Part shown: one piece after another, positions 55,876 through 64,000 of the stretch
How positions within the stretch are numbered: position 1 is the stretch's first letter
Layout of the letters: the number at the start of each line of letters is the position of its first letter
Origin: an uncultured Rickettsiella sp.
GTDB taxonomy: Bacteria; Pseudomonadota; Gammaproteobacteria; Diplorickettsiales; Diplorickettsiaceae
Direction of reading: 5' to 3'
Length of the DNA: 64,000 nt
NCBI GenBank assembly: GCA_947058615.1
Contig: CAMSHF010000004.1
Span: 62,001-126,000, forward strand
Notes under the pieces: generated by a model
What the model was told of the DNA's origin: nothing
The model's input: the letters and a program-made list of their open reading frames with translations, nothing else
The model's database searches: none
Made by a program: the position numbers and the translations under genes

Positions 55876-56553
55876 TTATTTTTCCTGACTTTCGTCATGT
55901 TCATCCATATAACTTTCATCTTCTTCCAGCAAACCATAACGCAGGGCCAAATGCGTTAATTCCACATCATTATGCACCTCAAGCTTATCATAAAGTCGAT
56001 AACGATAGGTATTCACTGTTTTAGGGCTTAAACAAAGTTTTTCAGCGATACCATTTACTTTGATCCCATGCGTCACCATATACATAACTTGCAATTCGCG
56101 TTCAGAAAGCTGCGCAAACGGTGATTTTGAGGCATCGGAAACCTGACGTAATGCCATTTTTTGAGCAATTTCTAATGTAATATAATTTTGACCCGCCACT
56201 ACTTTACGAATCGCCGTAATTAACTCCTCGGCATTGGTATTTTTGGTCACATAGCCTGCTGCGCCCGCACGCACTAAGCGATCAGGAAAAGGCCCTTCAC
56301 TTAATACCGTTACCACAATAATTTTAAGTTTTGGATTGACGCGCATCAAACGCCGTGTTGCATCTAAGCCACCGATACCTGGCATTTTTATATCCATCAA
56401 GACAACATCCGGCTTGGTCCCTTTTACTAAGTTAATAGCCGCTTCGCCACTTTCAGCTTCACCTACTACCGTAATATCACGTACATCCTCTAGTAAGCGC
56501 TTCATACCTAATCGCACTAAAGCATGATCGTCAACGATAACGACTTTAATCAT
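55876..56553 (-). CDS. uvrY: LuxR-type response regulator (UvrY/GacA/LetA)
   Basis: 225 residues: receiver domain (1-120) with VVIVDDHALVRLG, phospho-acceptor Asp in VVLMDIKMPGIGGLDATRR (near residue 54), and K in GYVTKN; then a LuxR/FixJ-type helix-turn-helix (about 148-210) LSERELQVMYMVTHG and LSPKTVNTYRYRLYDKL. This family pairs with BarA/GacS/LetS kinases and switches virulence, motility and stationary-phase traits through small RNAs (the Legionella member is LetA). Position near uvrC fits the family. The partner kinase is not in the window. Confidence 0.9.
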   Translation of the reverse strand: MIKVVIVDDHALVRLGMKRLLEDVRDITVVGEAESGEAAINLVKGTKPDVVLMDIKMPGIGGLDATRRLMRVNPKLKIIVVTVLSEGPFPDRLVRAGAAGYVTKNTNAEELITAIRKVVAGQNYITLEIAQKMALRQVSDASKSPFAQLSERELQVMYMVTHGIKVNGIAEKLCLSPKTVNTYRYRLYDKLEVHNDVELTHLALRYGLLEEDESYMDEHDESQEK

Positions 56554-56586
56554 GGAACGCTAACTCCTCTAGTCAATTTCATTTTT

Positions 56587-56676
56587 TGGCGGAGGGACAG
56601 GGATTCGAACCCTGGAAGGAGTTACCCCCTTGACGGTTTTCAAGACCGTTGCTTTCAACCGCTCAGCCATCCCTCC
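56587..56676 (-). tRNA. tRNA-Ser (UGA)
   Basis: 90-nt class II tRNA with a long variable arm: acceptor GGAGGGA / TCCCTCC, anticodon loop CTTGAAA with anticodon TGA, T arm GGTTCGAATCC, and encoded CCA. It is directly upstream of uvrY on the same strand. Confidence 0.96.
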
Positions 56677-56861
56677 TACACCTATGTAGGTCGGCTCGAA
56701 AAAGAATACACGACTTGACTTAGCAAAAAACCTTTAGTAAAAAATACCGTTTTACGGATAAGCTCAATAAAGTCCAAACATTCAAGCACCGAGGAGCTAT
56801 ATTAGCATAAAGTCTATAGGATGTAGACTATAAAGAAATAAGCAAAACACTGAACACGATT

Positions 56862-56975
56862 ATGGCCAGATATTCACTTTTTAGAAAAATCGAAACAGAA
56901 ACGTTTTCCTATCGAAAAAAATGGCAACAAGAAGCAACATCGCAGGAAACCTATATTGATTATTTCAATCTATAA
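56862..56975 (+). CDS. Doubtful 37-aa frame between tRNA-Ser and tadA
   Basis: An open frame from ATG 56862 encodes MARYSLFRKIETETFSYRKK and a polar Glu/Gln-rich end. It is the only structure noted in the 308-bp gap 56677-56984. No clear ribosome site is present, and convergent tadA begins its stop 10 bp away. Probably fortuitous. Confidence 0.2.
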   Translation: MARYSLFRKIETETFSYRKKWQQEATSQETYIDYFNL

Positions 56976-56984
56976 CACAAACTA

Positions 56985-57455
56985 TCACTTCGTTTTTTTG
57001 CGTTTCTCTTTAAAAAATTGTTGTAATTTTTCGGCGCAACGGCTAGCTAATAGACCATCCGTCAGTTCAAAGGTATGATTAAGATCCTTAGTTTGAAAAA
57101 GCTGGAGATGGGAAGTCGCACCAAAACGTGGATCATAGGCACCAAAAACCAATCGTTTAATGCGCGCTTGGTGCATCGCACCGAGACACATAAGACAAGG
57201 TTCTAATGTCACATACACCGTTGACTCTAATAAACGAGGATTCTTTAACTGTTTGGCAGCAAGGCGTAGTAACAGAATTTCCGCATGTGCCGTCGGATCG
57301 CATTGTGTAATCGTTCGATTAAAGGCGATACTGATGATCTGTTGATTTTGTACCAGCACGGCACCCACCGGAACTTCACCCTCTTTTTCTGCATGCTCGG
57401 CAGCCTTTAAAGCTTGGCGCATATAGAAGATATCGTTCTGCAAAGGAGAGTTCAT
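56985..57455 (-). CDS. tadA: tRNA-specific adenosine deaminase
   Basis: Deaminates A34 to inosine in tRNA-Arg(ACG). The zinc-enzyme motifs are CDPTAHAEILLLR (about residues 46-58; His/Glu catalytic) and LEPCLMCLGAMHQARI (about 82-97; two Cys ligands). 156 aa is the usual length. ATG 57455 has a weak ribosome site. A GC-rich perfect hairpin lies upstream (57499-57518). Confidence 0.94.
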   Translation of the reverse strand: MNSPLQNDIFYMRQALKAAEHAEKEGEVPVGAVLVQNQQIISIAFNRTITQCDPTAHAEILLLRLAAKQLKNPRLLESTVYVTLEPCLMCLGAMHQARIKRLVFGAYDPRFGATSHLQLFQTKDLNHTFELTDGLLASRCAEKLQQFFKEKRKKTK

Positions 57456-57498
57456 TCAAAATAGCACTTTCGTATAAATCCAGACTCTTTTTGAATGA

Positions 57499-57518
57499 CC
57501 CGCGGCCTACACCGCGGG
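57499..57518. terminator. GC-rich hairpin between 78-aa protein and tadA
   Basis: CCCGCGG-CCTACA-CCGCGGG: perfect 7-bp GC-only stem. In the minus direction of both flanking genes it is not followed by a long T run, so it may act as an attenuating or stabilising structure rather than a strong terminator. Confidence 0.45.
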
Positions 57519-57621
57519 CTCAAGCTTAAGTTTAAGTTAAAGAAGACCTAACCCTCTTTGTCCTTTCACTTAGCGAGACTCTTTTGCTTAAAATTTTTTG
57601 GCCGGTTTCGCTAGAAAGGAT

Positions 57622-57858
57622 TTATTTTTTACCGGTGCACATAGTACAGTGATCACACGCACAATGACAAGCGTTATGCGAACGCGGGCAAGATAAATAT
57701 TTGATCAAAGCACCTACCGCTAAAATGGGTAACATAATATCAAAGAAACGTGAAACCATCACAATCGTATCAACGGACTCGGGTTTCGCAAGACTTGCAG
57801 CAATAGCCATCAGTACCGCAATAATAATCACGACTGCTGGGAAAAATTTACGACACAT
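57622..57858 (-). CDS. Small membrane protein with Cys/His-rich tail
   Basis: 78 residues. Two hydrophobic segments (about 6-24 and 35-53) are followed by a tail LSCPRSHNACHCACDHC and TMCTGKK, with six Cys and three His in 24 residues. This looks like a metal-binding (zinc or copper) or iron-sulfur site on the cytoplasmic or periplasmic face. AAGGAG precedes the ATG. Not recognised as a known family; it stands alone between tadA and rlmB. Confidence 0.62.
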   Translation of the reverse strand: MCRKFFPAVVIIIAVLMAIAASLAKPESVDTIVMVSRFFDIMLPILAVGALIKYLSCPRSHNACHCACDHCTMCTGKK

Positions 57859-57961
57859 ATTAACGTCTCCTTGCTTTTAAAAAGATTATAGGCGCTCACC
57901 AATACAGGTTGCATTTTATTTCGCCACCGTACTGGGTTGTAAATACTATCATAGTTGTTTT

Positions 57962-58723
57962 TTATTGTCTTTGTCTAACCGCTTCAAATAAACTAATACC
58001 CGCTGCAACAGAAACATTTAAGCTACTGACACGGCCAAACATAGGGATAGTTACTAACGCATCACAACGTTCTTTAGTTAAACGACGCAAACCTTTATCT
58101 TCCGCTCCCAATACCAAGGCTAATGCACCGGTCAATACGGTTTCATAAATAAGCTGTGAGCCCGATTGATCCAAACCATAACACCAAACACCCATTGCTT
58201 TTAATTTCTCTAAAGTCGTTGCTAAATTAGTCACACTAAACAGCGGTGTCATTTCAGCCGCACCGGCCGCTACTTTTCGAACAGCAGGTGTCATACTGAC
58301 CGAACGATCCGAGGGAACAATCACGGCATCGACTCCCGCGGCATTGGCTGTACGTAAACACGCCCCTAAATTATGCGGATCTTGAATCGCATCGAGTACC
58401 AATAAAAACGGAGGTTCATCCGTATTTTTCAGACGTTGTTTTAACAAAGTCCACAAATCTCGATCATTTAATAGTTTAGTCCTCTTTATTTGAGCTAAAA
58501 TTCCTTGATGTACACGCTGCTTAGCCCAAGCATCACATTGATTTTTCGATACACTCTGCACGGGAATATGATGGTATTCCGCCAACTGAAGAATCTCTTG
58601 AATACGCGTGTCCTCACGCCCTGCTTGTCGAAAGAGCTGCAATATCCTTTCGGGATGCGATGTTAACAGCGCGCTGATCGCATGAAAACCAAATACAAAT
58701 TCTTTTTCAGATGTCGAACTCAT
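57962..58723 (-). CDS. rlmB: 23S rRNA (guanosine-2'-O-)-methyltransferase
   Basis: SPOUT-fold enzyme that methylates G2251 of 23S rRNA. N-terminal L30e-like substrate-binding domain (FVFGFHAISALL) and the C-terminal knot: DAIQDPHNLGACLRTANAAGV, ALVLGAEDKGLRRL, and RVSSLNVSVAAGISLFEA. 253 aa is usual. Divergent from the 333-aa protein. Confidence 0.94.
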   Translation of the reverse strand: MSSTSEKEFVFGFHAISALLTSHPERILQLFRQAGREDTRIQEILQLAEYHHIPVQSVSKNQCDAWAKQRVHQGILAQIKRTKLLNDRDLWTLLKQRLKNTDEPPFLLVLDAIQDPHNLGACLRTANAAGVDAVIVPSDRSVSMTPAVRKVAAGAAEMTPLFSVTNLATTLEKLKAMGVWCYGLDQSGSQLIYETVLTGALALVLGAEDKGLRRLTKERCDALVTIPMFGRVSSLNVSVAAGISLFEAVRQRQ

Positions 58724-58768
58724 GGTAAAATAGTCTCTGAATGAAATAACTAAAAAGGACTTAAATTT

Positions 58769-59770
58769 GTGCCCAATCTAACACTTCAGATTAATCCAGA
58801 AAGTTTAAATTTTCTAAATCAACATCAAGGAAAGCAGTTAACCTTAGGGCAACAAGTTTTTATCCAGAATGTTAAAGAGACCCATAAGAGACTATCCGAA
58901 TTAAAAAAGCAAGCGTTTTTCGAGTTCACTGACAGTAATGAAAAAGAGATCGGTCGTGGAAATCTCTATGCGATAACACCGTCTTTAAGAGAAAATTCTC
59001 AAGAAACGATCAGCTTAGAAAAATTACAAACTGCCTTTGAGAATGAATTGAAAGTAGATAATAAAGAAGCACTTTCTTTTATTTTATTATGCTTAGTCCA
59101 CCCAGTTTGGCTCCTCGGCTCTATGCCAACAATACCTTGTTCAGTGCTCGTACCCACCGATTATCTTTGTTCTAACGAAAACCAATCCGAAACATTAACA
59201 GCCATTATTGACCATAACGAACACATTCATTTTCAGCTAAACCTAAGTATCAACGCGGTACGTGCTGAAAAATATCCCAGAGGCATTATCACGATTGAGT
59301 TTACGATTGATAATAACCCCACCCGGCAAATCAAACTCTTACCTATTCACATGTATTTCGATTTTCCTGATGAAAATGAATCCAATACGTTTCAACAAAA
59401 ATTACGTAAAGAGTTCAATACGTGGGTATTAGATCAAGATGAATTAGCTAAAATAAAAACTAAACTTAATCAATCTACGTTGATGAAACTTCATCAATGT
59501 GTTTTACCTATCTTATTCAGTCTTTTCATTAGCGCAATCGCTATGGTAAGTTTCGCTGCTTTAAACTTAAGCCTTATTTCCGTGTTTTTATTACCGCCAC
59601 TCGGCTTGGCATTAGGGTTAATTATCGCAAGCTTGGCCAGTGGTGGCGCCTATCTTCTTAGAAAAAGAGAAGAGAAAAAATTGCAGCGGCCCATTCATTT
59701 GTTTAATACAAAAAATCAAATATCGTCTAATCCAACCTTATCGGGAAGCACACGCACTTATCAACCTTAA
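58769..59770 (+). CDS. Protein with C-terminal membrane hairpin, unknown (effector candidate)
   Basis: 333 residues, not recognised. Start is GTG 58769 with AAAGGA before it. Residues 1-235 are soluble, with mixed helix and strand and many Glu/Asn; residues 247-295 are two closely spaced hydrophobic segments with a short Leu/Pro loop, typical of a membrane hairpin; then a basic tail. No N-terminal signal. Hairpin-anchored, signal-less proteins are common among translocated effectors of intracellular bacteria, but the evidence is only architectural. It converges on rnr, 8 bp away. Confidence 0.6.
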   Translation: MPNLTLQINPESLNFLNQHQGKQLTLGQQVFIQNVKETHKRLSELKKQAFFEFTDSNEKEIGRGNLYAITPSLRENSQETISLEKLQTAFENELKVDNKEALSFILLCLVHPVWLLGSMPTIPCSVLVPTDYLCSNENQSETLTAIIDHNEHIHFQLNLSINAVRAEKYPRGIITIEFTIDNNPTRQIKLLPIHMYFDFPDENESNTFQQKLRKEFNTWVLDQDELAKIKTKLNQSTLMKLHQCVLPILFSLFISAIAMVSFAALNLSLISVFLLPPLGLALGLIIASLASGGAYLLRKREEKKLQRPIHLFNTKNQISSNPTLSGSTRTYQP

Positions 59771-59777
59771 AATCAAA

Positions 59778-62000
59778 CTATTTTCTTTTTTTATATTTCT
59801 TCTTTCTTTTTATTGACCGATGAATTTTAGGTTCAATCAACTCAAAATCAATTTTACGCTGATCAAGATCAACTCGCCCTACTCTCACCTGAATTCTATC
59901 GCCTAGACGATACACAATACCGGTACGCTCTCCTTGGAGACAATGACGATTAGCATCAAATTGATAATAATCATTATGCAAAGCGGTCACATGCACTAAG
60001 CCTTCGACATAAATATTTTGTAACTCAACAAATAAACCAAAACCCGTGACATTGGTAATAATTCCATCAAAACTTTCACCCACACGATCCCGCATGTACT
60101 CACATTTTAACCAATCCAATACTTCACGTGTAGCTTCGTCGGCACGCCTTTCAGTCGTTGAACAATGTTCACCCAAACGCGAGATCATTACGTTATCATA
60201 GAAAAAGTTCTTCGGTTTACGCTTGGCTAATACATGGCGTATCGCTCGATGAACTAATAGGTCCGGATACCGGCGTATCGGTGAAGTAAAATGCGTATAG
60301 GCCGCAAAAGCTAAACCAAAATGACCTATATTCTCAGGACTATAGATAGCTTGACTTAACGAGCGCAACATCACCGTTTGAATCAGATGCGCATCCGGTC
60401 TATCCACAATCAATTTTAATAAGTTGGAATAATCCTCCGGCGTCACTTGTTTTTTATTAGGAAAACGCAAACCCAATTCCGCCAAAAAACTTTTTAGATC
60501 GGCTAATTTTTCTGTCGTCGGGGGCGCATGGTCGCGAAATAGTGTAGGTATTTTTGCTTTTAACAAAAATTGTGCGGCAGAGACGTTGGCAAGTAACATA
60601 CATTCTTCAATGATACGATGTGCCACAGTACGCACTGTAGGAATAATCTGTTTAATTTTTCGATTAGGTCCAAATATCACACGGGTTTCTGTGGTCTCAA
60701 AATCAATGGCACCGCGTGCTTCGCGCGTTTGATGTAACAACTGATAAAGTTGATGCAAGTTTTGTAAATGCGGTAGTAGGTTTTTATAGGCCGGAGGACA
60801 TTTTTTATTATTTAACCAGGCAGCCACTTCATTATAAATCAAACGCGCTCGGGAATGGATCACGGCCGGATAGAATTGATAACGTTTCAATTCGCCTTTA
60901 TTCGAAATTAACATATCACAAACCATACACAAGCGATTCACTTTGGGCTTTAATGAACAAAGTTCATTTGAAAGTATTTCCGGTAACATGGGTAAGACGC
61001 TGTTCGGAAAATAAACCGAATTACCGCGAGCTTCGGCTTCTTTGTCGAGTTCACTTTGCGGGTTAATGTAATAGCTCACATCGGCGATTGCGACGACTAA
61101 ACGCCATTGTTTTTTTTGCCGCTCACAATACACCGCGTCATCAAAATCCTTGGCATCGGCACCATCGATGGTCACAAACGCTAAATCGAGTAAATCGACT
61201 CGGTTATCTTGCTCATCATTCGGTAATACACCGGATTGCAAGCTTGTAATTTCTTCCTGCACCGAATCCGGCCATACATGCGGTAGATTATAATTCCGTA
61301 TGGCAATCTCAATCTCTAAACCGGGCGCCATATGATCGCCCAAGATCTCGGTAATGCGACCTATCGCTTGCTGACGAAAACTCGGAAAACGCGTTATTTC
61401 GACAACCACAATTTGGCCCGATGTTGCGGCACCTTCATCGTCCACGCCAATTAAAATATCTTGTGTGATACGATTATTCGACGGTACGACAAAAGCCACC
61501 CCTTTTTCTTTAAAAAAACGACCCACTAAGGAGGATGTATTACGTTCCAATACCTCTGCAATTACACCTTCACGCCGATTGCGTCTATCGATTCCCACAA
61601 GCCGCGCTAAAACTCGGTCGCCATGAAAGACCAATTGCATTTGCCGCGCACTTAAGTACAGATCGTCACTGCCGTCGTCAGGGACCAAAAAACCAAATCC
61701 ATCACGGTGCCCCATAATTCGACCGCGTATCAAATTCATTTTATCGGACAAACCATAACCTTCACGGCGCGTTAAAACAATTTGTCCATCGGACTCCATC
61801 GCCCGTAAACGTCGTCGCAATGCTTCTTGACGTTCTGGATCCGTTAAACCCAGATGCTGATTCAGTTCATCACGTTTAACGAGATGACCACATTTTTTTA
61901 AGAAATCTAAAATATATTCACGACTCGGGATGGGATTATCATATTTACGCGCTTCGCGCGCCGCATAAGGATCAAGTAAACGCTTTGGCTTTTTTGACAT
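59778..62000 (-). CDS. rnr: Ribonuclease R
   Basis: 3'-5' exoribonuclease that degrades structured RNA. N-terminal helix-turn-helix (VKRDELNQHLGL), cold-shock domains, the RNB catalytic domain with the metal-binding Asp cluster DGADAKDFDDAVY (about residues 278-290), HFTSPIRRYPDL, and the C-terminal S1 domain followed by a Lys/Arg-rich tail. 740 aa is somewhat shorter than E. coli (813). In E. coli it precedes rlmB in the same operon; here both are on the minus strand but the 333-aa gene lies between them. Confidence 0.95.
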   Translation of the reverse strand: MSKKPKRLLDPYAAREARKYDNPIPSREYILDFLKKCGHLVKRDELNQHLGLTDPERQEALRRRLRAMESDGQIVLTRREGYGLSDKMNLIRGRIMGHRDGFGFLVPDDGSDDLYLSARQMQLVFHGDRVLARLVGIDRRNRREGVIAEVLERNTSSLVGRFFKEKGVAFVVPSNNRITQDILIGVDDEGAATSGQIVVVEITRFPSFRQQAIGRITEILGDHMAPGLEIEIAIRNYNLPHVWPDSVQEEITSLQSGVLPNDEQDNRVDLLDLAFVTIDGADAKDFDDAVYCERQKKQWRLVVAIADVSYYINPQSELDKEAEARGNSVYFPNSVLPMLPEILSNELCSLKPKVNRLCMVCDMLISNKGELKRYQFYPAVIHSRARLIYNEVAAWLNNKKCPPAYKNLLPHLQNLHQLYQLLHQTREARGAIDFETTETRVIFGPNRKIKQIIPTVRTVAHRIIEECMLLANVSAAQFLLKAKIPTLFRDHAPPTTEKLADLKSFLAELGLRFPNKKQVTPEDYSNLLKLIVDRPDAHLIQTVMLRSLSQAIYSPENIGHFGLAFAAYTHFTSPIRRYPDLLVHRAIRHVLAKRKPKNFFYDNVMISRLGEHCSTTERRADEATREVLDWLKCEYMRDRVGESFDGIITNVTGFGLFVELQNIYVEGLVHVTALHNDYYQFDANRHCLQGERTGIVYRLGDRIQVRVGRVDLDQRKIDFELIEPKIHRSIKRKKKYKKRK

Positions 62001-62159
62001 AATAATTCGTAATTAATAAATTGAAGTATTCATTCCCTTGAAAAAGTAGACCCGTCCATCGTTAATCTAACTAAGAAATACTGAACCTATCTGCTTTAGA
62101 ATTCATCATTGCATGAATAAAATCTAAATAAATAGACTATAAAAGAAATAAGTGGATTA

Positions 62160-63161
62160 TTAATAACCCACATCACTGCGAACTTTTCCCCAAAATACCC
62201 AATAAGACCAAGTGGTATAAATTAAAATAATAGGTAATAAAATTAAAGTCCCTACAAGAAGAAAAAACTGTGTATCTACTGAAGAAGCGGCTTGCCAGAG
62301 CGTAAAATGATGAGGAACAATCATTGGAAATAAACTGATCACTAAATTTAAATAAGTCAGAAAAAATAAAGCTAAGGCACCCAAAAAAGGCATAATATCC
62401 GAAGATTTTTTCAGTAAACGCCATTCGTAAACAGCGAGTATTAAGGTTAGAAAAGGGATCGATGAAAAGTAAAGTAGATTCGGCCAAGTAAACCATCGTT
62501 GTTGGACACTGTCGTCAACAAAAGGTGTCCAAGCAGAAACGATGACGATGGCAAGAAATACAGCAATTAAACAGATACGCCCTTGACGCCTTGCTGACAC
62601 TTGTAATTCACCTTCTGTTTTCAAAATGAGCCATCCCGCCCCCAGTAAGGTATATCCAAAAACCAATCCCAAGCCTGTAAAAAGTGAAAAAGGAGTAAAA
62701 CAATCCCAAGAGCTCCCAACAAATGCTCTTCCGTCAACCGAAAACCCTTGAATAAAAGCACCTAAAATAACACCTTGAGCAAAAGTGGCAATTAATGATC
62801 CCAAGCTAAAACCCCAATCCCACATCGTCGCATGCTCCGCTTCGCTAAAATGAAATTCAAAAGCTACACCACGGAAGATCAAAGCCAACAACATAATAAG
62901 AACAGGAAAATAAACGGCTGGGAAAATAATAGCAAAGGCTAAAGGAAAGGCCGCTAACAATCCAACAGCACCCAGAATTAACCAAGTTTCGTTACCATCC
63001 CAAACGGGCGCAATTGAGTTCATGATTAATTTACGCGATTTTCGGCTGGGTGCAAACGCATAGAGGATACCGACACCGAGATCAAACCCATCAAGCAAAA
63101 CATAGAAAAAAACCCCAATGCCGAGTATTAATGTCCATAATAAAACCAAATTACTGGTCAT
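62160..63161 (-). CDS. cydB: Cytochrome bd oxidase subunit II
   Basis: Inner-membrane quinol-oxidase subunit, about nine helices. FYVLLDGFDLGVGILYAF near the N-terminus, PVWDGNETWLI, and GVAFEFHF are the family signatures. ATG 63161 is chosen over a longer frame that overlaps cydA, since it places the first helix at the usual position; it overlaps the cydA stop by 11 bases. 333 aa is short, as in the CioB type. Confidence 0.92.
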   Translation of the reverse strand: MTSNLVLLWTLILGIGVFFYVLLDGFDLGVGILYAFAPSRKSRKLIMNSIAPVWDGNETWLILGAVGLLAAFPLAFAIIFPAVYFPVLIMLLALIFRGVAFEFHFSEAEHATMWDWGFSLGSLIATFAQGVILGAFIQGFSVDGRAFVGSSWDCFTPFSLFTGLGLVFGYTLLGAGWLILKTEGELQVSARRQGRICLIAVFLAIVIVSAWTPFVDDSVQQRWFTWPNLLYFSSIPFLTLILAVYEWRLLKKSSDIMPFLGALALFFLTYLNLVISLFPMIVPHHFTLWQAASSVDTQFFLLVGTLILLPIILIYTTWSYWVFWGKVRSDVGY

Positions 63162-64000
63162 TGGAAAACTCCGGCGAAGATGAAATAGGATGGCTTGGTT
63201 GGCCTCCCTCAACAGGCAGATTAGACGCTTGAACAAATCCTTTCCGAGCAATCTTTACCATTAAAAAGATACCTACTGGAAAAATAATCAGGTAAACCAA
63301 CATATAACCAAATAAGGAAAGCAAAACATCCACACCCGTTAATGAGGGGCTCACGGAATGAGAAGTCCGGAGTAAACTATAGACCGTCCAGGGCTGACGT
63401 CCTACCTCTGTCGTAACCCAACCCGATAATATTGTCAGAAAACCTATCGGTGCAACATATTGACAGGCTTTTAAAAACCAATCCGTATCAAATAAACGAT
63501 TTTTAAAGCGCAACCATAAACTCAGTAGAATGAACACGAGCATAATAACGCCGAATCCGACCATAATACGAAAGGAGAAAAAAGGAATAGCGACAGGGGC
63601 ACGATCAGCGGCGGGCCATTGAGTTAATCCAGGAACAAGACCATTAAGATGATGGGTTAGAATGAGACTACCTAATAACGGTATCTCCAATACATTGTGA
63701 TTTATTTCTTTTTTCTCATCGGGAATAGCAAACAGAATAAGTGGCGCTCTTTTTTCAGGATACCAATGTGCTTCGATAGCCGCCAATTTAGCCGGTTGAT
63801 ATTTCAACGTATTAAGACCATGTAAATCCCCAAAGAAAATTTGTAATGGGACAAGAAGCGTTAGAAGAGCGAATGTCATAGAAAACATTGTTCGGCCTTC
63901 TTTCTTAAATCGTTTCTGCCGAATAAAATACGCACCCACTGCAATAACCACAAAACCGGTGGTGATATAAAAACCGGTGACCGTATGTACAAATCGATAA
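63151..64000 (-). CDS. cydA: Cytochrome bd oxidase subunit I (partial at window edge)
   Basis: The frame runs off the right end; 282 C-terminal codons are present. Segments include FGDLHGLNTLKYQPAKLAAIEAHW (quinol/heme region), FRIMVGFGVI, and SGWVTTEVGRQPWTVYSLLRT, which are typical of the bd-family subunit I; a short Q-loop suggests the CioA-like (cyanide-insensitive) group. Works with cydB to reduce O2 at low oxygen tension. Overlaps cydB by 11 bp, so the two are translationally coupled. cydX is not seen after cydB. Confidence 0.92.
   Translation of the reverse strand, partial: YRFVHTVTGFYITTGFVVIAVGAYFIRQKRFKKEGRTMFSMTFALLTLLVPLQIFFGDLHGLNTLKYQPAKLAAIEAHWYPEKRAPLILFAIPDEKKEINHNVLEIPLLGSLILTHHLNGLVPGLTQWPAADRAPVAIPFFSFRIMVGFGVIMLVFILLSLWLRFKNRLFDTDWFLKACQYVAPIGFLTILSGWVTTEVGRQPWTVYSLLRTSHSVSPSLTGVDVLLSLFGYMLVYLIIFPVGIFLMVKIARKGFVQASNLPVEGGQPSHPISSSPEFSNDQ

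Overview
The window reads as a chromosomal segment of an AT-rich gammaproteobacterium with an intracellular or host-associated lifestyle, most like the Legionellales/Coxiellaceae (Rickettsiella, Diplorickettsia and relatives). This is inferred from gene content and order, not from a database search. Housekeeping genes are gammaproteobacterial in sequence and order: rpmF-plsX-fabH-fabD-fabG-acpP-fabF-mltG, tmk-holB-tatD, pheS-pheT-ihfA, and uvrC-pgsA followed by tRNA-Gly, tRNA-Cys and tRNA-Leu. Between these blocks lie lineage-specific genes of the kind seen in host-adapted bacteria: multi-spanning membrane proteins of unknown function, an ankyrin-repeat protein, a tandem array of outer-membrane barrels, a split ExoY/edema-factor-type nucleotidyl cyclase, and a tandem pair of degenerate HAD-fold proteins.

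Layout. 1-6.5 kb: the start of an ABC-F ATPase, then an accessory region with two large membrane proteins, an IS30 transposase remnant, a small secreted protein and a GC-rich repeat. 6.6-8.1 kb: a Tus-like replication-terminus protein and a stand-alone response-regulator receiver. 8.5-11.7 kb: metNIQ methionine uptake and folE. 11.7-15.8 kb: envelope genes (ArnT-like GT39 transferase, LpxO-like lipid A hydroxylase) and an exported adenosine deaminase. 15.9-28.7 kb: nucleotide, replication and fatty-acid genes (tatD, holB, tmk, mltG, fab cluster, plsX, rpmF), then a ferredoxin, coaD and ubiA. 28.8-32.6 kb: five tandem outer-membrane beta-barrel paralogues. 32.8-34.1 kb: the split cyclase. 34.1-41.7 kb: uvrA/ssb, a BON protein, slt and rmuC. 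41.8-43.8 kb: a DUF378 protein, the ankyrin protein and a universal stress protein. 44-53 kb: tRNA-Pro, ihfA, pheTS, tsaB, fdxA, the tRNA cluster, pgsA and uvrC. 53-56 kb: an accessory block (small secreted protein, two degenerate HAD paralogues) placed between uvrC and the uvrY/gacA/letA-type regulator. 56.6-64 kb: tRNA-Ser, tadA, rlmB, a membrane protein, rnr and the cytochrome bd oxidase genes.

The observations most worth follow-up are: (i) an adenylate/guanylate-cyclase toxin homologue whose two catalytic halves are in different frames, separated by an A9 tract where a one-base change restores a full protein; (ii) two adjacent HAD-fold paralogues that lack the catalytic aspartates; (iii) a GC-rich dispersed repeat that supplies the 3' coding end and stop codon of two unrelated accessory genes about 50 kb apart; and (iv) a Tus homologue outside the enterobacteria, with a recurring 13-mer just upstream of it.
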